20,407 nt of DNA, taken from positions 1-20,407 of the forward strand of contig CABQMF010000036.1 of the NCBI GenBank assembly GCA_902465265.1, given 5' to 3'. Below the pieces are notes generated by a model. The model had not been told where the DNA came from, made no database searches, and saw only the letters and a list, made by a program, of their open reading frames with translations. Below are positions 6,699-14,082 of this stretch, piece after piece. The DNA is from an uncultured Collinsella sp. GTDB lineage: Bacteria; Actinomycetota; Coriobacteriia; Coriobacteriales; Coriobacteriaceae. Each line of letters opens with the position of its first letter. Within the stretch, counting starts at the first letter, position 1. Both the position numbers and the translations under genes were made by a program.

Positions 6699-7733
6699 CT
6701 ACCAGATTCCCAGCACGTGCTGCATTCCCAAACTCATGCACGCAATGCCAATCCAGCAGCAAAAGCCCAATGCGATGGGCTTGCCGCCCTTTTTGACCAG
6801 CTCGACGATATCGGTATTAAAGCCAATAGCCGCCATAGCCATCACGATAAAGAACTTCGACAGCTCCTTGATGGGCGCCGTAATAGATGCAGGAAGCTGA
6901 AGCACCGTGGTGATTACGCTCGCCAGCACAAAGAACAGCACGAACATGGGAAACGCGCGTTTAAGCGAGAACGTGCTTTTGGCGTCGCCGCCGGCCTTGC
7001 GCGCCAGATGCATCTGCCAGCATGCGAGAACCAACGTAATGGGAATAATGGCCAGCGTCCTGGTGAGCTTGACCACCGTGGCGCTTTCGAGCACATTGGC
7101 GCCGGGATGCATACTGTCCCAGGCGCTCGCCGCAGCCGTTACCGACGAGGTGTCGTTGATGGCAGTGCCGGCAAACAAGCCAAAGCCCTCGTTGGTCAGC
7201 CCGAGCATGCCGCCGAGCGTCGGAAACACGAGCGCCGCGATAACGTTAAACAGGAAGATGACCGAAATAGCCTGGGCAATCTCGCGATCGTCGGCATCGA
7301 TGACGGGCGCGGTCGCGGCGATGGCAGAACCGCCGCAAATCGACGAGCCCACACCCACAAGCGTCGCGATCTTGCCCGGCACGTTCATAACGCGGCAGAG
7401 CACGAAGGCGATGACAAGCGAGGTCGAGATCGTCGCCACGATAATCGGCAGCGACTGAGCGCCTTTGGACAGAATCTGCGAGAGGTTCATGCCAAAGCCA
7501 AGCAGGATTACCGCGTACTGCAAGACTTTTTTAGACGTATAGGTGACACCGGCGGCAAGCTGTTCGCGACGATTCTTGGGAAAGACGAGCGCCAGGACCA
7601 TACCAAAGAGGATGGCGAACACCGGCCCGCCGACCACCTCAACCTGTTTGCCGAGCAACGTCGCGGGGATGGCGACGATCAGGCAGAACAAGACGCCCTT
7701 CCAGCGCTCGCGTACGATATTCGCCAGTTGCAT
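6699..7733 (-). CDS. YeiH/UPF0324 family membrane transporter (putative sulfate exporter family)
   Basis: A 344-residue, strongly hydrophobic protein with about ten predicted membrane helices. Family-typical segments are visible: GGPVFAILFGMVLALVFP near residue 35, YAVILLGFGMNLSQI, GVGSSICGGSAIAATAPVI near 128-146 and AGTAINDTSSVTAAA near 188-202. Members are annotated as putative sulfate exporters, but the substrate is poorly established. AAGGAA precedes the ATG. It is divergent from the GntR-type regulator at 7927, with a 193-bp shared gap, so that regulator may control it. It could instead belong to the unit transcribed towards the Fis-type regulator, but a 265-bp gap with a long inverted repeat separates them. 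Confidence 0.85.
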   Translation of the reverse strand: MQLANIVRERWKGVLFCLIVAIPATLLGKQVEVVGGPVFAILFGMVLALVFPKNRREQLAAGVTYTSKKVLQYAVILLGFGMNLSQILSKGAQSLPIIVATISTSLVIAFVLCRVMNVPGKIATLVGVGSSICGGSAIAATAPVIDADDREIAQAISVIFLFNVIAALVFPTLGGMLGLTNEGFGLFAGTAINDTSSVTAAASAWDSMHPGANVLESATVVKLTRTLAIIPITLVLACWQMHLARKAGGDAKSTFSLKRAFPMFVLFFVLASVITTVLQLPASITAPIKELSKFFIVMAMAAIGFNTDIVELVKKGGKPIALGFCCWIGIACMSLGMQHVLGIW

Positions 7734-7926
7734 ATGGGATTCCTTCTTTCTATTTCACGCTTGCGACGGCTTATGATACGGCAACATTGAGCACAACTCT
7801 GCGCAAACAAAGACTAAGATGCCGCAATAGTTCTCGGACGACAGCCGAATTACCCACCGCGGAGAGCTGATTCGCGGCATAATTAACAGCTGATATATGA
7901 GTGTGATAGAACGGTTGTGAGGCACT

Positions 7927-8628
7927 ATGGAAGAATCGATGCACGTCGGCGAGCAGGAAACGAGCCTGCAGGACCAGTCCTACCACACCATTCGACGCAA
8001 AATCGTCTACCTGGACTACAAGCCGGGCGAAAAGCTGGGCGTCAAGCAGCTTTGCGACGACCTGGATATGGGGCGCACCCCTGTGCGCGAGGCGCTGGTG
8101 CGTCTGGCGCAAGAGGGCCTGGTTCGTACCGTGCCCCAAAGCGGCACCTATGTCTCGCCCATCAACCTCACTCTTGCCGAGAGCGCCTGCTACATTCGCG
8201 AGCACCTGGAAAAGCAGGTGATTGTGGAGTGCTGCGCCCGCGCCACCTCGGCAGGCATCGAGCAGCTCGACCGAGCCATCGCGCTGCAGGAAAAGACCAT
8301 GGCCGAGGAGGATCGCATCGGCTTCTTTTTAAGCGACAACCTCATGCACCGCATGATCTTTAGCATCGCGTGCCGCAGCACCGTATGGTCGTGGCTCGAA
8401 GAGACCAATGCCGACCTGGAGCGCTTCCGCTGGCTGCGCGCCGCCACGCAGACGCTCGACAATCAGGAGATTGTTAACGAGCACAAGCAAATCCGCCGCG
8501 CCATCGCCGGCCGCGACCCCATCGAGGCGAGCTTTTTGGTCAGCAAGCACCTGCATATGATGTTCCGCAACCAAACCGAGGTCCTGGACCAGTTCCCCGA
8601 GTACTTCGAGACCAGCAAGCTCCGCTAA
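7927..8628 (+). CDS. GntR-family regulator, FCD (FadR-like) subfamily
   Basis: A 233-residue repressor-type protein. An N-terminal winged helix-turn-helix (about 15-80) shows the GntR pattern: YHTIRRKIVYLDYKPGEKL, then DLDMGRTPVREALVRLAQEG, and the wing VPQSGTYVSP. The C-terminal helical FCD domain (about 85-220) keeps the usual metal or effector His positions: His141 in DNLMHRMIF, His186 in NEHKQIRRAI and His208/His210 in SKHLHMMF. Such domains bind small carboxylates or sugar acids, often through a metal ion. GTGAGG precedes the ATG. It is divergently transcribed from the YeiH transporter, the most likely target besides itself. A strong terminator follows. Confidence 0.88.
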   Translation: MEESMHVGEQETSLQDQSYHTIRRKIVYLDYKPGEKLGVKQLCDDLDMGRTPVREALVRLAQEGLVRTVPQSGTYVSPINLTLAESACYIREHLEKQVIVECCARATSAGIEQLDRAIALQEKTMAEEDRIGFFLSDNLMHRMIFSIACRSTVWSWLEETNADLERFRWLRAATQTLDNQEIVNEHKQIRRAIAGRDPIEASFLVSKHLHMMFRNQTEVLDQFPEYFETSKLR

Positions 8629-8634
8629 CATGCC

Positions 8635-8676
8635 AAAACCACCACAAAGGGGACAGGCACCTTTGTGGTGGTTTTT
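8635..8676 (+). terminator. Terminator of the GntR gene made from a family A repeat
   Basis: A 16-bp perfect stem (8635-8650 with 8660-8675) has the loop GGACAGGCA and a T-run at the end of the stem. This gives a good rho-independent terminator seven bases past the GntR stop. Core and loop are the same as the hairpin at 10750-10800 (CCACCACAA, GGGGACAGGCACC, TTGTGGTGG). It is therefore also copy 1 of repeat family A. Confidence 0.85.
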
Positions 8677-8680
8677 CCGC

Positions 8681-8730
8681 ACAACTAAGGCCCGGCTCCG
8701 TCTGATGACGCGGAGCCGGGCCTTAGTTGT
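8681..8730. terminator. Perfect 20-bp stem-loop between GntR gene and glmS
   Basis: The arms 8681-8700 and 8711-8730 are perfectly complementary over 20 bp (ACAACTAAGGCCCGGCTCCG) with a 10-nt loop. It lies between two convergent genes, 17 bases from the glmS stop. Only weak T content follows on either side, so the terminator role rests on stem strength and position. Confidence 0.65.
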
Positions 8731-8747
8731 TAGGATGGCGGAACCAA

Positions 8748-10595
8748 CTATTCCACGGTCACGCTCTTAGCGAGGTTTCGGGGCTGGTCGACGTCGCAGC
8801 CGCGCAGAATGGCGACCTCGCGGGCGAGCAGCTGCAGCGGGACGCTCGCCGTGATGGGGCTGAACACGTCGCGGACGGCCGGCACGCGGATGATACAGTC
8901 GGCGATCTTGTTGATCTCCTCGTCGCCCTCGGTGGCAACGACGATGACCTTGGCACCGCGCGCCTTGCACTCCATAAGGTTCGACACGGTCTTGTCGTAG
9001 GTGGCACTCTTTGTGGCCACGGCGATGACGGGGAAGCCTGGATCGATCAGCGCGATGGGACCGTGCTTCATCTCGCCGGCAGCATACGCCTCGGCATGCA
9101 GGTAGCTGACTTCCTTGAGCTTGAGTGCGCCCTCGTAGGAGATGGCAGCGCCCATACCGCGGCCCACGAACAGCGCCGACTGCGCGTCCTTGCACAGCAG
9201 GGCGGCCTCGTGCACGGCCTCGGTCTGGGTAACCAAAATCCACTGGACCTGCTCGGCCGTATCGGAAAGTTCGCGGAACAGCATGCGCGCCTGCTTGGTG
9301 GTCAGACGGTACTTAACCTGCGCCAGCAGCAGAGCAAGCAGCGTCAGGCTCACAACCTGGCCGATGAAGCTCTTGGTCGAGGCGACCGCGATCTCCTTGT
9401 TGGCCTTGGTATAGATGACGCCGTCGCTCTCGCGCGCCACGGGGCTGCCCACTACGTTGGTGATGCCAAAGACCTTGGCGCCCTTGATGCGCGCATCGCG
9501 AATGGCGGCGAGGGTATCGGCCGTCTCGCCCGACTGGGACACGGCAACGACGAGCGTCGTCGGCGTGATGATGGGGTTGCGATAGCGGAACTCGCTGGCA
9601 GCCTCAACCTCGGTGGGAATGCGAGCCCAGCCCTCAATAAGGTTCTTTGCGATGAGGCCGGCGTGATAGCTGGTGCCGCAGGCGATCACGTAGACACGGT
9701 CGATGTCGTTGAGCTCCTCGAGGGACAGGCCCAGCTCATCGATGTCGAGCTCGCCGGCAGGCGTCATACGGCCAACCAGCGTGTCGCGCACGACGCGCGG
9801 CTGCTCGTGGATCTCCTTGAGCATAAAGTCGGGATAGCCGCCCTTTTCGGCCATGTCCAGATCCCAATCGATGTGGGTGACCTTGGGCTCGATGACATTG
9901 CCGGCCTCGTCGGTGTACTCGACGCCCGCAGGCGTAAGCTTGGCAAACTGACCGTCCTCGAGCACCACGACATCGCGGGTGGCGTCGATGAGCGCGATGA
10001 CGTCGGAGGCAACGTAGGAGCCGGTCTCGCCCACGCCGACCACGATCGGGGAATCCTTGCGGGCAACGGCGATCACGCCAGGCTCGTCGGCGCACACGGC
10101 GGCCAAGCCATAGGCGCCTACCACGTGGGTGCAAGCCTCGCGCACGGAGGCCATCAGGTCGTGCGTCTCGGCATAGGCCTCTTCGATCAGATGCGCGAAG
10201 ACCTCCGTATCGGTCTCGCTCTTAAAGTGATGGCCGCGGCCCTCCAGCTCCTCGCGCAGTTCGGCGAAGTTCTCGATAATGCCGTTGTGGACGATGGCGA
10301 TGCGACCGTCGCGGCTGGTGTGGGGATGAGCGTTAACGACGGAGGGCTTGCCGTGGGTGGCCCAACGGGTGTGGCCGATACCGCAAGTTGCGTCGCTATC
10401 GATATTGGAAAGCTCGCTCTCCAGGCCCGCGACCTTGCCCACGCGGCGGATAACGTCGAGGTGCGCCGCGGCGCCCTCGCCCACCTCGAGCGCGACGCCC
10501 GAGGAGTCATAGCCGCGATACTCCATGCGCTTAAGGCCTGTGACCAGGATGTTCTTTGCAATATCAGAGCCGGTGTAGCCAACAATTCCGCACAT
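8748..10595 (-). CDS. glmS: Glutamine--fructose-6-phosphate aminotransferase (isomerizing)
   Basis: A 615-residue cytosolic enzyme that makes glucosamine-6-phosphate from fructose-6-phosphate and glutamine, the entry step to UDP-GlcNAc for peptidoglycan. The N-terminus is a class II glutamine amidotransferase domain. It starts MCGIVGYTG, so Cys2 becomes the nucleophile after Met removal, and carries GHTRWATHG (74-82) and HNGIIEN (103-109). Two SIS sugar-isomerase domains follow, with the sugar-phosphate site SQSGETADT near 355 and STKSFIGQV. The C-terminus ends in the classic LAKSVTVE. Length is normal for the family. GAAGGG lies before the ATG. It stands alone, with a palindromic candidate operator about 110 bases upstream. 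I see no glmS ribozyme. Confidence 0.97.
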   Translation of the reverse strand: MCGIVGYTGSDIAKNILVTGLKRMEYRGYDSSGVALEVGEGAAAHLDVIRRVGKVAGLESELSNIDSDATCGIGHTRWATHGKPSVVNAHPHTSRDGRIAIVHNGIIENFAELREELEGRGHHFKSETDTEVFAHLIEEAYAETHDLMASVREACTHVVGAYGLAAVCADEPGVIAVARKDSPIVVGVGETGSYVASDVIALIDATRDVVVLEDGQFAKLTPAGVEYTDEAGNVIEPKVTHIDWDLDMAEKGGYPDFMLKEIHEQPRVVRDTLVGRMTPAGELDIDELGLSLEELNDIDRVYVIACGTSYHAGLIAKNLIEGWARIPTEVEAASEFRYRNPIITPTTLVVAVSQSGETADTLAAIRDARIKGAKVFGITNVVGSPVARESDGVIYTKANKEIAVASTKSFIGQVVSLTLLALLLAQVKYRLTTKQARMLFRELSDTAEQVQWILVTQTEAVHEAALLCKDAQSALFVGRGMGAAISYEGALKLKEVSYLHAEAYAAGEMKHGPIALIDPGFPVIAVATKSATYDKTVSNLMECKARGAKVIVVATEGDEEINKIADCIIRVPAVRDVFSPITASVPLQLLAREVAILRGCDVDQPRNLAKSVTVE

Positions 10596-10704
10596 AGGAT
10601 AAATCCCTTCGTTCGCGTGACTGCAAGACGTCCACGCACGGAAGGCGCTGAGACGTATAACGTTCGAGTATTGTACTCACGCAAGCGCAAGCTGATATAC
10701 CAGA

Positions 10705-10730
10705 AGTGGTATCTTAACTTGGATACCACT
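10705..10730. promoter_or_regulatory. Palindromic candidate operator upstream of glmS
   Basis: AGTGGTATC (10705-10713) and GATACCACT (10722-10730) form a perfect 9-bp inverted repeat with an 8-bp spacer. A third half-site, GATATACCA (10694-10702), adjoins it. The site lies 110-135 bases before the glmS start. The half-site resembles GntR/NagR-type TGGTAT boxes, but the spacing is not the standard one. Confidence 0.45.
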
Positions 10731-10749
10731 CGATACACACACGTCCAGC

Positions 10750-10800
10750 CGGTCCAAACCACCACAATGGGGACAGGCACCTTTGTGGTGGTTTGGACCG
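10750..10800. repeat. Hairpin repeat, family A, copy 2
   Basis: A perfect 18-bp stem (CGGTCCAAACCACCACAA, 10750-10767, with 10783-10800) encloses the 15-nt loop TGGGGACAGGCACCT. Stem core and loop are shared with 8635-8675, but the outer stem (CGGTCC) is new. It lies in the non-coding block between glmS and the lacI-type gene, with no T-run. Confidence 0.8.
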
Positions 10801-10826
10801 AGGCGGCGGCCTATCCCGGCGAAAGA

Positions 10827-10884
10827 TCTCGATCTGTAACATCTGGGCCGCAATAAGCCGGCTGGGTGTTACAGATCGAGACAT
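10827..10884 (+). repeat. Palindromic repeat, family B, copy 1
   Basis: The ends TCTCGATCTGTAAC and GTTACAGATCGAGA are perfect inverted repeats around a 27-nt centre containing GCCGGC. The first 20 and last 17 bases are identical to copy 2, which lies in the opposite orientation. Confidence 0.85.
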
Positions 10885-10904
10885 TACGGTTCGGCCTCTG
10901 CACT

Positions 10905-10962
10905 ATGTCTCGATCTGTAACAGGAAGAGCCGGTTTTGCCGTCCAGATGTTACAGATCGAGA
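10905..10962 (-). repeat. Palindromic repeat, family B, copy 2 (inverted)
   Basis: On the minus strand it begins with the same 20 bases as copy 1 and ends with the same 17 bases. Its own arms (TCTCGATCTGTAAC / GTTACAGATCGAGA) pair perfectly. Copies 1 and 2 are 20 bases apart, head to head, like a BIME. Confidence 0.85.
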
Positions 10963-10984
10963 CAATTGAAGGTCCGGGCAGCTC

Positions 10985-11021
10985 AAACCGCCACAAAGAT
11001 GCCTGTCCCCTTCGTGATGGT
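10985..11021 (-). repeat. Hairpin repeat, family A, copy 3 (degenerate)
   Basis: On the minus strand it reads ACCATCACGAAGGGGACAGG and then CATCTTTGTGGCGGTTT. This is the family A loop with a decayed stem, about 9 of 12 pairs. It is in the opposite orientation to copies 1 and 2. Confidence 0.65.
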
Positions 11022-11048
11022 CGCGCTGGCAACAGCGTTTTCCCAGAT

Positions 11049-11089
11049 AAAACCTGCCAAAATAAACCTGTCCCCAATTGGCAGGTTTT
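11049..11089 (-). repeat. Hairpin repeat, family A, copy 4
   Basis: A perfect 12-bp stem, AAAACCTGCCAA (11049-11060) with TTGGCAGGTTTT (11078-11089), encloses 17 nt. On the minus strand the loop reads TTGGGGACAGGTTTATT. The loop core matches the other family A copies but the stem is entirely different. It is closely related to copy 5 at 14258-14302, in inverse orientation. Confidence 0.8.
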
Positions 11090-11118
11090 GACACCCTAGG
11101 GGCGGGCGATGCTACAAT
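11088..11118 (+). promoter_or_regulatory. Promoter of the LacI-family regulator gene
   Basis: A consensus -35 TTGACA (11088-11093) is followed 19 bases later by TACAAT (11113-11118), with an extended TG at 11110-11111. The -35 box overlaps the last two bases of the family A hairpin, so the repeat abuts the polymerase site. Confidence 0.65.
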
Positions 11119-11153
11119 CTGGCTTGTACTTGAAACGCATCAAAGGGGCCGCT

Positions 11154-12266
11154 ATGGCAAAGGTTAAAATCAGTGATGTCGCGCGCGAGGCAGGGGTTTC
11201 GCTGGGCACGGTTTCCAACGCACTCAACCACCCCGAAAAGCTGCGCCCCGAGACCCTCAAACTCATCAACGAGACCATCAATCGCCTTGGCTACCTGCCC
11301 AACCAAAGCGCCCGTCAGCTCGCAGGCGGCACCACCAAGTCCTTTGGCCTGGTCCTTCCCCGTCTCGACCACGGTTTTTCGCTCCAAATTGCCAGCGGCG
11401 CCCATAACGAGGCCCGCAAGCACGGTTACGACCTGCTCATCGCCAACGCCGATAACGACGATATTCTCCAGGACCATTACCTGCGCTACTTTATGGGCAC
11501 GCAAATGTCCGGCGTCATGGTTCAGCCCATGGCGTCCCCCGACTGGCGTCCCGCAACGACCAAGATGCCCGTGCCGATCGTCCATCTGGACATCCACTGC
11601 TCCGAGCCCGGTTACTACGTGGCCGCCGACAACGAGGCGCAGGGGCGCATTATCGCCGAGCTCGCCATCGCCCGCGGCGCACGCTATATCACCGTTGTGG
11701 GCAGAGCGGCATTCATGCAGCTCACCCTGCGCGTACTTGGCATTCACAAGGCCCTCGCCCTGCATCCCGATATCAAAATTGAAGTCATTGACGCCGGAGA
11801 GTGGAATACCGCAGCCGACGGCTACAGCATTGGCGCTCAGATTGCCGGGCGCCCTGCCGACGAACGCCCCGATTTTGTCGTCGGCCTGACCGACGTGTTA
11901 GCCTCGGGCGTTATCTCGGCATTGGTCGACAAAGGCATCTCCGTCCCCGAGCAGGTTCGCGTGGCCGGATGCGACGGCAACCCACTCGCTTGGAGCGGAT
12001 CGGTCCCCCTCACCACGGTGGCACCGCCGGGTTACGAAATTGGCCGCAAGGGTGTCCAACTGCTGATGGAGCAGATTGAGAACAAAGCCCCGGCAAAGAC
12101 CAAGCATATCCGCGTCGGCTCTGCAGCGCGCACCGTCGCCGCAGTCACCACCGCGGAGGATATCAACCGCCAAGAACTCGTGCGGCCGTTCCTCCTCGAG
12201 CGCGCCAGCACCCAGGCGAGCAGCCACGCCGAAGCCACCGCCATCAACCTCGGCGCGTATCTATAG
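11154..12266 (+). CDS. LacI-family transcriptional regulator
   Basis: A 370-residue regulator. The N-terminal LacI helix-turn-helix and hinge are clear: KISDVAREAGVSLGTVSNAL (4-23), then INRLGYLPNQSARQLAGG. A periplasmic-binding-protein-like sugar domain runs from about 60 to 330, with FVVGLTDVLASGVISAL and the C-terminal core LTTVAPPGYEIGRKGVQLL. The start at 11154 is set by AAAGGGG just upstream and by the MAKVKISDV family N-terminus; the frame is open further upstream to 11109. No sugar operon lies beside it, so its target and effector are unknown. It is followed by a strong bidirectional terminator shared with the HAD gene. Confidence 0.9.
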   Translation: MAKVKISDVAREAGVSLGTVSNALNHPEKLRPETLKLINETINRLGYLPNQSARQLAGGTTKSFGLVLPRLDHGFSLQIASGAHNEARKHGYDLLIANADNDDILQDHYLRYFMGTQMSGVMVQPMASPDWRPATTKMPVPIVHLDIHCSEPGYYVAADNEAQGRIIAELAIARGARYITVVGRAAFMQLTLRVLGIHKALALHPDIKIEVIDAGEWNTAADGYSIGAQIAGRPADERPDFVVGLTDVLASGVISALVDKGISVPEQVRVAGCDGNPLAWSGSVPLTTVAPPGYEIGRKGVQLLMEQIENKAPAKTKHIRVGSAARTVAAVTTAEDINRQELVRPFLLERASTQASSHAEATAINLGAYL

Positions 12267-12295
12267 CACGTCGGCCAGTATGCCAAAACGCCGCC

Positions 12296-12337
12296 TAAGC
12301 AAAAGAGGCCCGACCATTGCCGGGCCTCTTTTGCTTA
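12296..12337. terminator. Bidirectional terminator between lacI-type and HAD genes
   Basis: A 17-bp perfect stem (TAAGCAAAAGAGGCCCG with its complement) has an 8-nt loop. Its GC core is flanked by A-tract and T-tract on the two sides, so it works in both directions for the convergent genes. Confidence 0.92.
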
Positions 12338-12379
12338 AGTGCAAAGACGGCCAATTGCTCGCTTCAACGCCGCAATTGC

Positions 12380-13030
12380 CTAGCGTACGGCCTTGACCGC
12401 CGCCGCCAGATCGAACAGCGAATCGAGCACGGCCTCGCAGCCATCCACCACATCCTGCGGCAGCGGCACAATATCGGGGACGGCAAAGACATGGCAGCCG
12501 GCCGTGATGCCCGAGACGCAGCCGTTGCGCGAATCCTCGACCACGGCGCATTCCTCGGGAGCAAAGCCCGCGCGCTTGCAGGCAAGCAGATACATCTCGG
12601 GGTTGGGCTTGCCGTGCACGACGTCCTCGCCACAGGTCACCGTTTCAAACTTGTCAAAAAGACCGACCATCTTAAGGTTGCGCTCGGCCGTAACGAGGCG
12701 CGACGACGTCGCAAGGCCCACGTGATAGCCCGCAGCCAGCAGCTCGTCTATGCACTCGGCGGCGCCGGCCTTAAGCTCCAGTTCGGTCTTGACCATCTCG
12801 TCGCGAATCTCCTTGTGGCGGGCATAGACCGCCTCGGTGGTTTCGTGGCTGCCGTAATGCTTATCGAGGATGTCCATAACATCGGGCAGCGTGCGGCCGA
12901 TAAACTGATGGATCAGCGCATCATCAATCGCGAGCCCCAGCTCAGCGGCGCCTGCCTTCCAGGCCTTAATCCCCAAACGCTCGGTATCGACCAGCGTTCC
13001 ATCCATGTCAAAAATAACAGCCTTGATCAT
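12380..13030 (-). CDS. HAD-superfamily hydrolase, beta-phosphoglucomutase-like
   Basis: A 216-residue soluble phosphatase or phosphomutase. All four HAD motifs are present: motif I DMDGTLVDT with Asp8 as nucleophile and Asp10 as acid/base; motif II LATSSR with Ser109; Lys141 in HGKPNPEMY; and the motif IV acids in VVEDSRNG (Glu165, Asp166). The cap domain inserted after motif I is helical, as in the beta-phosphoglucomutase and phosphoglycolate phosphatase group. Substrate specificity cannot be read from these motifs; a sugar phosphate is most likely. It is transcribed towards the lacI-type gene and diverges from larE, with 173 bases between. Confidence 0.9.
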   Translation of the reverse strand: MIKAVIFDMDGTLVDTERLGIKAWKAGAAELGLAIDDALIHQFIGRTLPDVMDILDKHYGSHETTEAVYARHKEIRDEMVKTELELKAGAAECIDELLAAGYHVGLATSSRLVTAERNLKMVGLFDKFETVTCGEDVVHGKPNPEMYLLACKRAGFAPEECAVVEDSRNGCVSGITAGCHVFAVPDIVPLPQDVVDGCEAVLDSLFDLAAAVKAVR

Positions 13031-13140
13031 ATCGGTCCCCCATCGGCTCTCGCTATCGCATTACCGCAACTCTACCGCATTTGGCAACTTGTATATAACG
13101 TATATGCCATATTGCACTTTCGTTACATAGGTAGAAGTAT

Positions 13141-13169
13141 TATGACAAGCAGCCCGGTAGGATTATAGT
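13141..13169 (+). promoter_or_regulatory. Likely promoter of larE
   Basis: TATGAC (13141-13146) and TATAGT (13164-13169) are 17 bases apart, 35 bases before the start codon. AAGGA lies between them and the ATG. The AT-rich tract upstream (GTATATAACGTATAT) may serve the divergent HAD gene. Confidence 0.45.
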
Positions 13170-13203
13170 TTTTGACCGAGTACATATTGGTAAGGATCGA
13201 TTC

Positions 13204-14082
13204 ATGTTTTCAGACACCACCGCACCTGCAAAGGAGCTTCAGGACAAACTCGCAGAGCTCGAGCAGCTGCTTTTGGCATACGGACGCGTTGCCATCGGCT
13301 TTTCCGGCGGCGTCGACAGCAGCTTTTTGGCCGCGGTCTGCGCCCGCATCATGCCTGCTAGCACGCTTCTCGTCCACCTCACCACGCCGCTCATCGGCAC
13401 GCCCGAACAGGCTTCGTTTGAGCGATCCGTTGACGGGCAAGCCAATGAGGAGCCACATTTTAAGCTCCCTGTGCTCAATCTTTCGGTCGATCAGTTGCAG
13501 CTCCCCCAAGTAGCCTGCAACGACGCCAATCGCTGCTACCACTGTAAGCACGCCGGCTTTACCGCTATCGTCAACCACGCCAAGTCGCTCGGCTTTTCCA
13601 CCGTCATCGACGGCAGCAATGCAAGCGATCGCGGTGACTACCGCCCCGGCATGCGCGCGGCAAAAGAGCTCGGTGTACGTTCCCCTCTTATGGAGGTCGG
13701 CTTTACCAAGGACGAAGAGCGCGAGCTGTTGCGCGCATGGGGCTATCCCGTTTGGAGCCTGCCGGCGGGAGCCTGTCTTGCCACGCGCGTCCCCACGGGT
13801 GAGGAGCTTACGCGCGAGAAGGTCGATTTGATCCGCGCCTGCGAGGATTACCTGCACGAACTCGGTCTGGCGCAGGTACGCGCGCGCTTGGTCGGCGGCT
13901 GCATGCATATCGAGGCCGCTCCCGCGGATGTCACCAAGATCGCCGCCCTCGGCGGTGCTACCGTCGACGGCGGGGGCAAGACCCCGTTGCCCGCCGCCAT
14001 CGAATCCGCACTGCGAGAGCTGGGCTGCGCCCACATCTCCCCCGAGGTCACCCCCTACATCCACGGCAACATGAACCTGTAG
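13204..14082 (+). CDS. larE: LarE-type ATP-dependent sacrificial sulfur transferase
   Basis: A 292-residue PP-loop ATPase. The pyrophosphate loop SGGVDSS is at 34-40. NRCYHCK (109-115, Cys111 and Cys114) with Cys105 forms a Cys cluster, and DGSNASDRGDYRPGMRA starts at 137. ACLATRVPTGEELT (190-203) carries Cys191, the equivalent of the sulfur-donating Cys. In LarE enzymes that Cys gives up its sulfur, or a cluster sulfur, to build the nickel-pincer nucleotide cofactor of lactate racemase and relatives. Length and motif order are normal. The partners larA, larB and larC are not in the window, so it is isolated here. Two strong hairpins follow the stop. Confidence 0.87.
   Translation: MFSDTTAPAKELQDKLAELEQLLLAYGRVAIGFSGGVDSSFLAAVCARIMPASTLLVHLTTPLIGTPEQASFERSVDGQANEEPHFKLPVLNLSVDQLQLPQVACNDANRCYHCKHAGFTAIVNHAKSLGFSTVIDGSNASDRGDYRPGMRAAKELGVRSPLMEVGFTKDEERELLRAWGYPVWSLPAGACLATRVPTGEELTREKVDLIRACEDYLHELGLAQVRARLVGGCMHIEAAPADVTKIAALGGATVDGGGKTPLPAAIESALRELGCAHISPEVTPYIHGNMNL

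Noticed and set aside
10596..10700. glmS ribozyme upstream of glmS
   Set aside because: AGCGCC occurs at about 50 bases before the start, but the rest of the ribozyme consensus and the needed length are absent.
10705..10730. Classic NagR/DasR site
   Set aside because: Those sites read TGGT-N4-ACCA; here the spacing between half-sites is different, so only a general palindromic operator is claimed.
8727..10856. A 709-residue open frame on the plus strand
   Set aside because: It is the antisense shadow of glmS, which has complete catalytic motifs on the minus strand; the frame is open only because of GC-rich codon bias.
10827..10962. CRISPR array
   Set aside because: Only two units, in inverted orientation, each palindromic, with no spacers of even length and no cas genes.
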